64,000 bases of DNA from Allosphingosinicella sp042666435 (GTDB lineage Bacteria > Pseudomonadota > Alphaproteobacteria > Sphingomonadales > Sphingomonadaceae). Below the pieces are notes generated by a model that made no database searches, was not told the DNA's origin, and worked only from the letters and a program-made list of their open reading frames with translations. Below are positions 7,066 through 15,339 of the stretch, one piece after another (the first letter of the stretch is position 1; every line of letters begins with the position of its first letter). The translations under genes were made by a program, and so were the position numbers. Location: assembly GCF_042666435.1 (NCBI RefSeq), contig NZ_JBHTDC010000001.1, forward strand, positions 930,001 to 994,000, given 5' to 3'.

Positions 7066-9384
7066 TCAATCGAGGAACAGTTCGGCCGCCGCTTCGACGA
7101 TCGCGTCCACGTCCAGGCGGTAATGGCGGTAAAGGTCTTCAAGGCTGCCGGTCTGGCCGAAGCGGTCGAGGCCGAGGGGGCTGATACGGTGGCCGAGGAC
7201 GCCGCCGAGCCAGGAGAGCGCGGCGGGGGAGCCGTCGAGCAGGGTGACGAGGCCGGCGTCGCGCGAGAGCGGCGCGAGCAGGGTTTCGACGTGGCTCGGC
7301 TCCGCGCCCTTCCCCGCCCAGCGGCCGCTGCGACGCGCGCTCCAGCCGCGATGGAGCAGGTCGGGCGAGGTGATGGCGAGCAGGCCGAGGCCGGGGACAT
7401 CGTCCTTCAGCGCCTCCCAGGCGGCGAGCGCCTCGGGAGCGATGGCGCCGCAATAAACGAGCGCCGCCTCGGCGCCCGGCGCGGGCTCGCGAAGCCAGTA
7501 GCCGCCTTGGATCGCACCGGCCTTCCAGCTGTCGTCGGTCCGCTCAACCTGGCGGATGGTGCGCGTGGTGAGGCGGAGATAGACGCTCTCGCCGTCATCG
7601 GCCTGCATGAGGCGGAAACCTTCCTCCATCAGCAGAGCCAGCTCATCGACGAAGGCCGGCTCGTAATGCCTGAGGCCCGGCTGGCCCAAGGCGATGAGCG
7701 GCGGATTGATCGACTGGTGGGCGCCGCCCTCCGGCCCCAGGGTCACGCCCGACGGTGTTGCGACCAGCATGAAGCGGGCATCCTGATAGCAAGCGTAATT
7801 GAGCGCATCGAGGCCGCGGGCGATGAACGGATCATAGACGGTGCCGATCGGGAACAGGCGCTCGCCGAAGACATCGCCGGCGAGACCCAATGCGGCCAGC
7901 ATCAGGAACAGATTATTCTCGGCAATGCCAAGCTCGATATGCTGGCCGGCCTGGTGCCCGCCCCATTTCTGGGCCGAGGGAATCTTGGCGGCGGCAAAGA
8001 CGTCGGCGAGTTCCGAGCGCCGGAACAGCCCGCGCTGGTTGACCCAGGCGCCGAGGTTGGTCGAGACGGTGACGTCCGGCGAGGTGGTGACGATCCGGTC
8101 GGCCAAGGCTCCGCCGGCGCGGCTGAGGTCAAGCAGGATCTTGCCGAACGCCGCCTGGGTCGATTGCTCGTCGCCCGCAGGGGCGGGAATAAAGGGGACT
8201 TCGGCCACATTCCATGGCCTCTCGCGCTTGACCTTCGCGACCCCGCTTCTCTCGACCAGCATCCGCGCGGCTTCGGCGCTGTTGTCGCCAAGGCCGGCAT
8301 AAGGCTCCCATTCCTCGCCTTGCGCGATCCCCATCTTTTCACGCAACGCCGCGATCTGGCCGGGATTCATCAGGCCGGCATGATTGTCCTTGTGCCCCGC
8401 GAAGGGCAGGCCCTGGCCCTTGATCGTGTAGGCGATGAACAGCGTCGGCACATCGTCTTGCGCCGTGTCGAACGCCTCGACCAAAGCCTCCATGTCGTGG
8501 CCGCCCAGATTGGTCATCAAGGCCGCCAGCGCGTCGTCGTCGCGCGCGTCGAGGATCGGCGCGCAAGCCGGCGCGTCCTTCAGCAGCCGCTCGCGCCAGG
8601 CCGCGCCGCCGAGATAGGTGAGCGCCGCATAATCGGCGTTGCCGCACTCGTCGATCCAGCGCTTGAGCGCCTCGCCGCCCTCTTCCGTGAAGGCGGCCTC
8701 GAGCCGCTTGCCATATTTGAGCGTCACTACCCGCCAGCCGCAGCTCGCGAAAATCTCGTCGAAGCGGCTGAACATCCGGTCGGCCGTGGTCGCGTCGAGC
8801 GACTGGCGGTTATAGTCGACGATCCACCAGCAATTGCGGATGTCATGCTTGTAGGCCTCGATCAGACATTCGTAGATATTGCCTTCGTCGAGCTCGGCAT
8901 CGCCCATCAAGGCCACCATCCGGCCCGCTTCCTCCGGCTGCATCAGCCCATGGGCGAGGAGATAATCCTGGATCAAGCTGGCGAAAGCGGTAATCGCGAC
9001 GCCCAGGCCGACCGAGCCGGTCGAGAAATCGACGGGGATGCGGTCCTTGGTCCGGCTCGGATAGCTCTGCATCCCGCCGAAGCCGCGGAAATTCTCGAGC
9101 TGCTCGCGGGATTGCGACCCGAGCAGATAATGGATGGCGTGCAGCACCGGCCCGGCATGGGGCTTGACCGCGACCTTGTCGTTGGGGCCGAGCGCGTGGA
9201 AATAGAGCGCCGCCATGATCGCCGTCATCGACGCGCATGACGCCTGGTGGCCGCCGACCTTGAGCCCGTCGGTCGATTCGCGCAGATGATTGGCATTGTG
9301 GATCGTCCATGCCGACAGCCAGCGCAGGCGGTCGTCCAGAAGGCGAAGGGCGTCGAGATCGGCGGATCGGGTTCGGTTCAGCAT
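7066..9384 (-). CDS. Stand-alone AceE-like 2-oxoacid dehydrogenase E1 (transketolase fold)
   Basis: A 772-residue ThDP enzyme of the homodimeric pyruvate dehydrogenase E1 / MdeB group. Visible family features are HLRESTDGLKVGGHQASC near the N-terminus, the ThDP-Mg site GDAELDEGN-IYECL, the histidine-bearing KGQGLPFAGHKDNHAGLMN, and GIAENNLFLMLAALG in the pyrimidine domain. Family knowledge suggests decarboxylation of pyruvate or 2-oxobutyrate. No lipoyl E2 or E3 gene is next to it, so its partner is unknown. The frame extends 80 codons further upstream (to 9624), but that stretch is low-quality and family members begin close to MLNRTRSADL, so 9384 is preferred. The ribosome-binding site there is weak. 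Confidence 0.85.
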   Translation of the reverse strand: MLNRTRSADLDALRLLDDRLRWLSAWTIHNANHLRESTDGLKVGGHQASCASMTAIMAALYFHALGPNDKVAVKPHAGPVLHAIHYLLGSQSREQLENFRGFGGMQSYPSRTKDRIPVDFSTGSVGLGVAITAFASLIQDYLLAHGLMQPEEAGRMVALMGDAELDEGNIYECLIEAYKHDIRNCWWIVDYNRQSLDATTADRMFSRFDEIFASCGWRVVTLKYGKRLEAAFTEEGGEALKRWIDECGNADYAALTYLGGAAWRERLLKDAPACAPILDARDDDALAALMTNLGGHDMEALVEAFDTAQDDVPTLFIAYTIKGQGLPFAGHKDNHAGLMNPGQIAALREKMGIAQGEEWEPYAGLGDNSAEAARMLVERSGVAKVKRERPWNVAEVPFIPAPAGDEQSTQAAFGKILLDLSRAGGALADRIVTTSPDVTVSTNLGAWVNQRGLFRRSELADVFAAAKIPSAQKWGGHQAGQHIELGIAENNLFLMLAALGLAGDVFGERLFPIGTVYDPFIARGLDALNYACYQDARFMLVATPSGVTLGPEGGAHQSINPPLIALGQPGLRHYEPAFVDELALLMEEGFRLMQADDGESVYLRLTTRTIRQVERTDDSWKAGAIQGGYWLREPAPGAEAALVYCGAIAPEALAAWEALKDDVPGLGLLAITSPDLLHRGWSARRSGRWAGKGAEPSHVETLLAPLSRDAGLVTLLDGSPAALSWLGGVLGHRISPLGLDRFGQTGSLEDLYRHYRLDVDAIVEAAAELFLD

Positions 9385-9669
9385 GTCGGCCCCGGCTCGT
9401 AACAGCGAACGCCCCGATTTCCACCGCCAAAGTTCCCAATGTTCCCGGTGACAGGCGTCTTTTTCGGCAAGTCGCGCGCGAAGAGGGGCGCCGGCCGCCG
9501 GCGACCGGATCGGGAAAGGAGCGGCGGTGCCGGGTTGGGTGGGAAGCGCATGGCCGATCGTATCGCGGACGCACGGGTGTAGGAAAGTGGGTAGAGTGAA
9601 TGGCTGCATTGACATAGCGCACATTCGGCGGCGCGCTCATAATCAGTCAGCAGGTTGCAGGAGGATTGC

Positions 9670-9995
9670 GTGAGCGGATTATTCGTGGAGCGCTCGTTCG
9701 AGGCTCCACATGGAAAAGTGCTGGCCCGCTTCGAACAGCCCGCCTCGCCCCCGGCGGGGAATACCGCTGTCGCTGGCGGATCATTGGGCTGGGCCAAGAC
9801 CGCAGTAGAGATGCTGCGGGGATCGACAGTGTTCAAGCGCTGATGCTCGCCATGAGAACCGTTCACGCGGAACTCTCCGAAAGCCATGAATACAAGGCTG
9901 GCAAGCTCACTTACCTCGATCAGACCGACCTCGATCTGCCGCCGATGTGGGGCAGCGGATCGCTGTATGATGCAGGGCCGTCACCATCTGACTGA
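9670..9995 (+). pseudogene. Frameshifted DUF6968-like small protein gene
   Basis: A GTG start at 9670, preceded by GGAGGA, opens a frame reading SGLFVERSFEAPHGKV...RFEQPASPP. At the CCCCC/GGGG stretch at 9748-9759 homology moves to another frame, which continues GEYRCRWRIIGLG...GIDSVQALMLAMRTV...YKAGKLTYLDQTDLDLP to a stop at 9995. Joined, the two halves give one protein of about 108 residues with the layout of the DUF6968 family (short beta strands, then G-V/I-D-S-VQAL helix, then a W/F-L strand). A single missing base in the C or G run would explain it. It may be a true pseudogene or a sequencing error. The remaining bases to 10180 show no intact gene. Confidence 0.6.
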
Positions 9996-10180
9996 ATGTC
10001 CGCGTCCCAGCCGTTCCAGACGCTCAACAGCTGACGTTCGATTTGGTGGAGGAGCCTGTTGCGCTGGAGCGATGTTCCGTCAGACGATGACGAACTGGAT
10101 CAGAAGTTTCGAGGCAGGTTGCCGGATAGCGCCTGACACTCCGAATGTCGGCTTTCCACCGTGGGAAACGGCCATTCAGC

Positions 10181-10624
10181 TTATAGCTCCGGCGCATCGG
10201 ATAGCCAGCCGCGACGGCGGGCGTGAATCGCGATCCAGGCAAGCAGGATCGCGCCGGCGCTGACCATGATCGGTACGGCGATACCGAAAATCTCCAGGGC
10301 GCCGCTGAAGAGGACGATCCAGCCTTCGAGCAAAAGCAAGGCGACGAGAGAGACGATGAACATGGGCGCCGCCCAGCCCTTTCGCAGCACCAGGCCGAGG
10401 CTTGCGAACAAACCGGCGAACGTGCCGATCGCGAACGCTCCGGTGATCCAGCCCGGGATCGAGGAGGCCGCCGCGCGCTCGGCTTCGGAAAGCCCCGCCA
10501 TAGGATCACCGAAAACACCCACCGAACTCAGATACATCGCGACGCCGAACGCATTCCAAAGGACGGCGACCAGCCCGACGATCCGGAACCAGGGCGGTGG
10601 CGATGGGGGCAATGCAGCGGCCAT
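10181..10624 (-). CDS. Four-helix integral membrane protein, function unknown
   Basis: A 147-residue protein with four predicted membrane helices, at about residues 13-32, 60-80, 86-106 and 112-132, and short loops. The second periplasmic/cytoplasmic loop is acidic (GLSEAERAA) and the C-terminus is basic. I do not recognise a catalytic motif. Similar small 4-TM proteins are common in sphingomonads without known role. It stands alone, upstream of the frameshifted gene and facing away from the mgtC side. Confidence 0.65.
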   Translation of the reverse strand: MAAALPPSPPPWFRIVGLVAVLWNAFGVAMYLSSVGVFGDPMAGLSEAERAAASSIPGWITGAFAIGTFAGLFASLGLVLRKGWAAPMFIVSLVALLLLEGWIVLFSGALEIFGIAVPIMVSAGAILLAWIAIHARRRGWLSDAPEL

Positions 10625-10798
10625 GATGTTCCCTCCCTGCTGTGAGTATTAATGCTCTCCTTTGGCGTCGCAAGGCAAGCCTACATGCTGCGGCAAGGGT
10701 CCGAGTTCGACCCATTGCGCAGTCCCGCCCCCGCCAAACGGACGCTCCGGCACAGGTGCGCGAAAGCAAGCACGCGCTTCGCGCGTACCCACCCCCGG

Positions 10799-10819
10799 CC
10801 CCTCCCTTCCAGGGAGGGG
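10799..10819. repeat. GC-rich hairpin repeat (CCCCTCCCT / AGGGAGGGG)
   Basis: Perfect nine-base arms with a three-base loop in the gap downstream of the mgtC-like gene. A close relative with eight-base arms occurs at 36146-36166. It may act as an intergenic repeat or a weak terminator; no T-run follows. Confidence 0.6.
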
Positions 10820-10835
10820 AGAGCAAAGAGAGCGC

Positions 10836-11321
10836 TTATTCTTCGGGCGCGTGGAGGGTCTTGTCGCCCGCGATCTCGGCCTCCCTTTCGGGGTCCTTGA
10901 GCGGCGAGAGCAGCCACAAGGTGACCACCGTCACGAGCGAGAGCATCACGGCGACATCGTAGCTGCCGAGCCCCGCCGCTACCCCGATCGCGCCGGTGAC
11001 CCAGAGGCTGGCGGCCGTCGCGGTGCCCTTGACCGAATCCTGGAGGCGGAGGATGGCGCCGCCGCCGATGAAGCCCATGCCGGTGATGAGGCCCTCGATG
11101 ATCCGCGCCATCGCCTCAGGGCTGGACGCGGTGAGGGATTCGGCCGCCTGGATGAAGCCGCAGGTCGCCACGGCGACCAGCGGGAAGGTGCGCAGCCCCG
11201 CGCTCCTTTCCTCCTGCTCGCGGTTCCAGCCGATCGGAAAAGCGAGCGCGTAAGCGATGGCAAGCGCGGCCAGGTGCGGCAGGATATTGAAATTGTCCGA
11301 CCCCAGGAGCTGCTCGATCAT
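10836..11321 (-). CDS. MgtC/SapB family inner-membrane protein
   Basis: A 161-residue protein with the family pattern: PIGWNREQEERSAGLRTFPLVAVATCGF near residues 30-57, GLITGMGFIGGGAILR near 77-92, and hydrophobic helices through 105-140. MgtC proteins modulate membrane ATPase or Mg-related stress responses. The gene starts only 4 bases after the stop of the bkd E2 gene, with GAGGGA immediately before the ATG, so it is likely the last gene of that operon. Its role beside branched-chain oxoacid oxidation is unexplained. Confidence 0.88.
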   Translation of the reverse strand: MIEQLLGSDNFNILPHLAALAIAYALAFPIGWNREQEERSAGLRTFPLVAVATCGFIQAAESLTASSPEAMARIIEGLITGMGFIGGGAILRLQDSVKGTATAASLWVTGAIGVAAGLGSYDVAVMLSLVTVVTLWLLSPLKDPEREAEIAGDKTLHAPEE

Positions 11322-11325
11322 TCCC

Positions 11326-12777
11326 TCAGCTCAGCGACAGCAGCTTCAGCGGGCTTTCCAGCAGCTTCTTCAAGGCCTGGATGAAGCTCGCCGCGTCCCA
11401 GCCGTCGACGACGCGGTGGTCGCAGGACAGGCTGAGGTTCATCATCTTGCGGATTTCGAGATCGCCGTCGATCACGACCGGCATTTCCTTGACCTTGTTG
11501 ACGGCGATGATCGCGACTTCCGGGCGGTTGATGACCGGGGTGGAGACGAGACCGCCCATCGGGCCGAGGCTGGAGATGGTGATGGTCGAGCCGGAAAGCT
11601 CCTCGCGCGTCGCCTTGCCGGCGCGGGTGGCCTCGGCGAGGCGGGCGATTTCGCGCGCCAGATCCCAGACGGTCCGGTCCTGCGAGTCGCGGATGACGGC
11701 GACGGAGAGGCCGTTGTCGGTCTGCGTCGCCATGCCCATGTGGACGGCGCCCGAGCGGTTGATGACGTTCGCCTCGTCGTCATAGCGCGCGTTGAGCATC
11801 GGGAAGTCCGGCAGCGTCCGGCACATGCCCGTGATGAGGAAGGGCAGCAAAGTAAGCTTGGGGTTCGAGCCGCGATCCGCGTTCATCATCGCGCGGGTCT
11901 GCTCCAGCGCGGTGACATTGACTTCGTCGACATAGGTGAAATGCGGGATGTGGCGCTTGGCCGCCTGCATATTCTCGGCGATCTTGCGGCGCAGGCCGAC
12001 GACCTTGATGGCTTCGTCCTGGCGGCGGACGGCGCCCGCGCGGGAGACGGAGCCCCCGTTGTAGAGCAAATAGGAATCGAGGTCGGCGTGGCGGATGCGG
12101 TCGCCGGCGGCGTGCACCTGCCCCAAGTCGATGCCGAGGTCGCGGGCGCGCTGGCGGACGGCGGGGGACGCGAGGACGTGCCTCTTTCCCGCTCCGTTCG
12201 TGTCGAGCGAAGTCGAGACATCCTGTCGATGGGAGCCGAGACCTTCACCGCTTCCCGCCCTCGTCTGCGCTCGGGGGGGTGTCTCGACTTCGCTCGACAC
12301 GAACGGATCTTCGTTTCTACGCTCTTCGTCCCGCCTCTCGCTTTGGCGGCGGTCGGGTTCGCCGCGGTTCGTCTCCCGCCGCTCCCCTTGACGGCGGTCG
12401 TCGCCGCGCCGCTCGTCGCCCTCGCGATAGGCGATCTCGGTGGTCGGGACGGCTTCTTCCAGCCCTTCGGTCGTATCGACCAGGCCGTCGGCGAGCGGAG
12501 CTTCTTCGCCCGTCTCCGCCGCCGCGGCGCTGTCGGCGTCGGTCTCGAACTCGACCAGCACCGCGCCGATCGCGATCTGGTCGCCGACCTCGCCCGCGAT
12601 CCGCACCACCGTGCCGGCGACGGGAGACTCCATCTCCACCGTCGCCTTGTCGGTCATCATGTCGGCGAGCTGCTGGTCTTCCTCGACCCTGTCGCCGACC
12701 TTGACGTGCAAGGCGACGATCTCGGCCTCGGCGATGCCTTCGCCGATATCGGGAAGCTTGAATTCGAAGCGGGCCAT
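11326..12777 (-). CDS. bkdB: Branched-chain 2-oxoacid dehydrogenase E2 (lipoamide acyltransferase)
   Basis: This 483-residue E2 has an N-terminal lipoyl domain (residues 1-80) with lipoylated lysine in TDKATVEM. A peripheral-subunit-binding domain runs near 200-235 (ASPAVRQRARDLGID). The catalytic acyltransferase domain ends with SCDHRVVDGWDAASF, whose HxxxDG is the active-site histidine motif. The linker between lipoyl and binding domains is odd. Instead of an Ala/Pro linker it holds an Arg/Asp/Glu-rich tract (about residues 118-155), then about 38 residues encoded by an inverted repeat (12194-12306). This explains a length above the usual 410-430. E1 beta ends 6 bases upstream; no E3 gene is present in the window. 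Confidence 0.93.
   Translation of the reverse strand: MARFEFKLPDIGEGIAEAEIVALHVKVGDRVEEDQQLADMMTDKATVEMESPVAGTVVRIAGEVGDQIAIGAVLVEFETDADSAAAAETGEEAPLADGLVDTTEGLEEAVPTTEIAYREGDERRGDDRRQGERRETNRGEPDRRQSERRDEERRNEDPFVSSEVETPPRAQTRAGSGEGLGSHRQDVSTSLDTNGAGKRHVLASPAVRQRARDLGIDLGQVHAAGDRIRHADLDSYLLYNGGSVSRAGAVRRQDEAIKVVGLRRKIAENMQAAKRHIPHFTYVDEVNVTALEQTRAMMNADRGSNPKLTLLPFLITGMCRTLPDFPMLNARYDDEANVINRSGAVHMGMATQTDNGLSVAVIRDSQDRTVWDLAREIARLAEATRAGKATREELSGSTITISSLGPMGGLVSTPVINRPEVAIIAVNKVKEMPVVIDGDLEIRKMMNLSLSCDHRVVDGWDAASFIQALKKLLESPLKLLSLS
12194..12306. repeat. Inverted repeat with perfect 27-bp arms lying inside the E2 reading frame
   Basis: Bases 12194-12220 and 12280-12306 are exact reverse complements; the core is TGTCGAGCGAAGTCGAGACA. 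The 113-bp element is translated as part of the E2 interdomain linker with no stop codon in that frame. A diverged copy lies at 29398-29500 between two genes, which shows this is a mobile or dispersed repeat and not an ancestral part of bkdB. Confidence 0.9.
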
Positions 12778-12783
12778 GGCCGA

Positions 12784-13797
12784 TCAGTCCTCCAATGCTT
12801 TCTTGAGCGCCAGCCCCAGGCGGACCGGCCCCGGAAAATAGGCCCATTCGAGCGAATGCGGATAGGGGGTGTCGAAGCCGGTGACGCGCTGCACCGGGGC
12901 TTCGAGATGGTAGAAGCAGCGCTCCTGGACCAGCGCGGAGAGCTCGGCCCCGAAGCCGGCGGTGCGGGTCGCTTCGTGGAAGACGACGCAGCGCCCCGTC
13001 TTCTTCACGCTTGCCTCGACCGTCTCGATGTCGACGGGGACGATGGTGCGAAGGTCGATCACCTCGGCGTCGATGCCCTCCGCCTCGGCGGTAGCGAGCG
13101 CGACATGCACCATCGTGCCGTAAGCGAGAATGGTGACGTCGCCGCCCTCGCGCACGACCGCCGCCTTGCCGAGAGGGACGGTGTAATGACCCTCGGGCAC
13201 TTCGGCCGCCGGGTGCTTCGCCCAGGGCGTGACGGGGCGCTCATAATAGCCGTCGAACGGGCCGTTATAGATGCGCTTGGGCTCGAAGAAGATGACCGGG
13301 TCCGGATCCTCGATCGCGGCGATGAGCAGGCCCTTGGCGTCATAGGGGTTGGACGGGATGACCGTCTTGATGCCGCAGATATGGGCGAACAGGGCCTCGG
13401 GGCTCTGGCTGTGGGTCTGGCCGCCGAAGATGCCGCCGCCATAAGGCGAGCGCACGACGATCGGCAAAGTCCATTCGCCGGCCGTGCGGTAGCGCATCCG
13501 CCCGGCTTCGGAGACGATCTGGTCGAAAGCGGGATAGATGTAATCGGCGAACTGAATTTCGGCGATGGGCCTCAAACCATAAGCGGCCATGCCGATGGCG
13601 ACGCCCATGATGCCGCCCTCGGCGATCGGGGTGTCGAACACGCGGGCCCGGCCATATTTCTTCTGGAGATGGGCGGTGGCGCGGAAGACGCCGCCGAAAT
13701 AGCCGACGTCCTCGCCCATCACCACGGTGTCGGGATCGCGCTCCATCATCACGTCGTGGGCGCTGTTGATCGCCTCGATCATGTTCATCACGGGCAT
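12784..13797 (-). CDS. bkdA2: Branched-chain 2-oxoacid dehydrogenase E1 beta subunit
   Basis: A 337-residue transketolase-like beta subunit. Family landmarks are MNMIEAINSAHDVMMERD at the start, VVMGEDVGYFGGVFRAT (pyrimidine-domain glutamate region), GIMGVAIGMAAYGLRPIAEIQFADY, and a C-terminal HEATRTAGFGAEL. With E1 alpha it forms the heterotetrameric E1 that decarboxylates branched-chain 2-oxoacids. The start at 13797 is chosen because its ATG overlaps the TAA of E1 alpha by one base (TAATG). A longer frame upstream lies entirely within the E1 alpha gene. Confidence 0.94.
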   Translation of the reverse strand: MPVMNMIEAINSAHDVMMERDPDTVVMGEDVGYFGGVFRATAHLQKKYGRARVFDTPIAEGGIMGVAIGMAAYGLRPIAEIQFADYIYPAFDQIVSEAGRMRYRTAGEWTLPIVVRSPYGGGIFGGQTHSQSPEALFAHICGIKTVIPSNPYDAKGLLIAAIEDPDPVIFFEPKRIYNGPFDGYYERPVTPWAKHPAAEVPEGHYTVPLGKAAVVREGGDVTILAYGTMVHVALATAEAEGIDAEVIDLRTIVPVDIETVEASVKKTGRCVVFHEATRTAGFGAELSALVQERCFYHLEAPVQRVTGFDTPYPHSLEWAYFPGPVRLGLALKKALED

Positions 13798-15065
13798 TAC
13801 TTCTTCGCCTCCGCCTCGGCGAGCGCCTGGTCGCGCTGCTCCCTGAGGTGCCAAGGCATTTCCTCGAACACATCGTCGAACATGGACGCGATGTCCTGCG
13901 CGGCGGCATTGCCCAATGTGCCGAGCTTCTCGGCCTCCTTCTGCGCGGCGCGCACCTCGGCGCCCAATTCGGCGAGCAATTGCTCGTGACGCTCGTCATC
14001 CCATTCGCCGAGGCCGATCAGGTGGCGCTTCAGCCGCTCCAGCGGGTCACCCAACGGCCAGGCCGCGCCGGCATTTTGCGGGCGATAGGCCGACGGGTCG
14101 TCCGAGGTCGAATGGCCTTCGACGCGGTAGGTGAAGAGCTCGATCAGGGTTGGGCCGAGATTGGAGCGGGCGCGGTCGGCGGCCCAGCGCGTCGCGGCAT
14201 AGACGGCGAGCGGATCGTTGCCATCGACGCGGAGGCCCGGAATGCCATAGCCGATCGCGCGGGCGGCGAAGGTGGTGAGCTCGGCGCCGGCGATGCCGGA
14301 GAAAGTCGAGATCGCCCATTGGTTGTTGACGACGTTGAGGACGACCGGCGCGCGATAGACGGCGGCGAAGGTGACGGCGTTGTGGAAGTCGCCTTCGGCC
14401 GTCGCTCCGTCGCCGATCCAGCCGGCGGCGATGCGGCTGTCGCCCTTGATCGCCGACGCCATCGCCCAGCCGACGGCCTGCGGATATTGGGTGCCGAGAT
14501 TGCCCGAGATCGAGAAGAAGCCGTGGTCGCGGTCCGAATACATTATGGGGAGCTGGCGGCCCTTCAGCTTGTCGCCGCTGTTGGAATAGACCTGGCACAT
14601 CATCTCGGTCAGCGGATAATCGCGCGCCACCAGCAGGCCCTGCTGGCGGTAGGTCGGGAAGCACATGTCGTCGCGGTCGAGCGCATGGGCGGCGGCGACG
14701 GCCACCGCCTCCTCGCCGGTGGATTTCATGTAGAAGCTAGTCTTGCCCTGGCGCTGGGCGCGGTACATGCGGTCGTCGTAGACGCGGACCATCGCCATGT
14801 CGCGCAGCATCCGGCGCAGGGTGTCGGCATCGAGGCGCGGATCCCAGGGGCCGACAGCCTTGCCGTCGTCGTCGAGGACGCGGACCAGGGAATAAGCGAG
14901 ATCGCGCATGTCGGCCGGCGCCGTCGAGACATCCGGGCGCGGCACCGAGCCGGCGGCGGGGATGGCGACATGGCTGAAATCCACCGCGTCGCCGGGCCGC
15001 GCGTCGGGCTCGGGGACATGGAGGGCGAGCGCCGGACGGTTGCGACGCTCCTCTGATTCTAGCAT
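13797..15065 (-). CDS. bkdA1: Branched-chain 2-oxoacid dehydrogenase E1 alpha subunit
   Basis: A 422-residue alpha subunit with the ThDP-Mg motif GDGATAEGDFHNAVTFAAVY...NNQWAIST and the phospholoop/regulatory TYRVEGHSTSDDPSAYR. These place it with bacterial branched-chain E1 alpha and not with pyruvate E1 alpha. First gene of the E1a-E1b-E2-mgtC operon. The start at MLESEERRNRP (15065) has a purine-rich AGGG close upstream; 14 more codons are open ahead of it but are unlike the family. The upstream gap to 15340 contains an inverted repeat. Confidence 0.93.
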   Translation of the reverse strand: MLESEERRNRPALALHVPEPDARPGDAVDFSHVAIPAAGSVPRPDVSTAPADMRDLAYSLVRVLDDDGKAVGPWDPRLDADTLRRMLRDMAMVRVYDDRMYRAQRQGKTSFYMKSTGEEAVAVAAAHALDRDDMCFPTYRQQGLLVARDYPLTEMMCQVYSNSGDKLKGRQLPIMYSDRDHGFFSISGNLGTQYPQAVGWAMASAIKGDSRIAAGWIGDGATAEGDFHNAVTFAAVYRAPVVLNVVNNQWAISTFSGIAGAELTTFAARAIGYGIPGLRVDGNDPLAVYAATRWAADRARSNLGPTLIELFTYRVEGHSTSDDPSAYRPQNAGAAWPLGDPLERLKRHLIGLGEWDDERHEQLLAELGAEVRAAQKEAEKLGTLGNAAAQDIASMFDDVFEEMPWHLREQRDQALAEAEAKK

Positions 15066-15246
15066 CCCTGGCACCCTGTCCTTCTCGCGCGGACGCCCGT
15101 TCCCCAAGCCCGCATAGCCTTGATGTGAAGGACCATGCCGGAAAAGGCGGGTCCCGTCGACGGCCGCCCTCTAACCAATTTTTCCGGGCGATGCACCCTT
15201 TGTGACGAGCGGTTGCCCCGGAACCGGATTTGCGCGACGAAGCCGG

Positions 15247-15316
15247 TTGTTCCCCGGCGAAAGCCGGGGTCCAACAGCGGAGTCAGAACTGGACCCCGGC
15301 CTTCGCCGGGGAACAA
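15247..15316. repeat. Inverted repeat, CCCCGGCGAAAGCCGGGG family (copy A)
   Basis: Arms 15247-15272 and 15291-15316 match in 25 of 26 paired positions. The element lies just upstream of the histidine phosphatase gene, in the divergent gap with the bkd operon. Related copies are at 15854-15924 and, inside a gene, at 23271-23336. Confidence 0.85.
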
Positions 15317-15339
15317 TATCCGCAGCAGGAGCTTCGCCG

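Noticed and set aside
7033..9240. 735-codon plus-strand frame opposite the AceE-like gene
   Set aside because: An antisense shadow: no recognisable motif, while the minus strand encodes a full E1 enzyme.
10035..10136. Short frame ending DELDQKFRGRLPDSA after the frameshifted gene, considered as a second gene remnant
   Set aside because: It is only about 34 codons, has no start or ribosome-binding site, and I cannot tie it to a family.
11257..13989. 910-codon plus-strand frame opposite the bkd operon
   Set aside because: It crosses three well-defined minus-strand genes and has only low-complexity Asp/Gly/Arg/Val composition.
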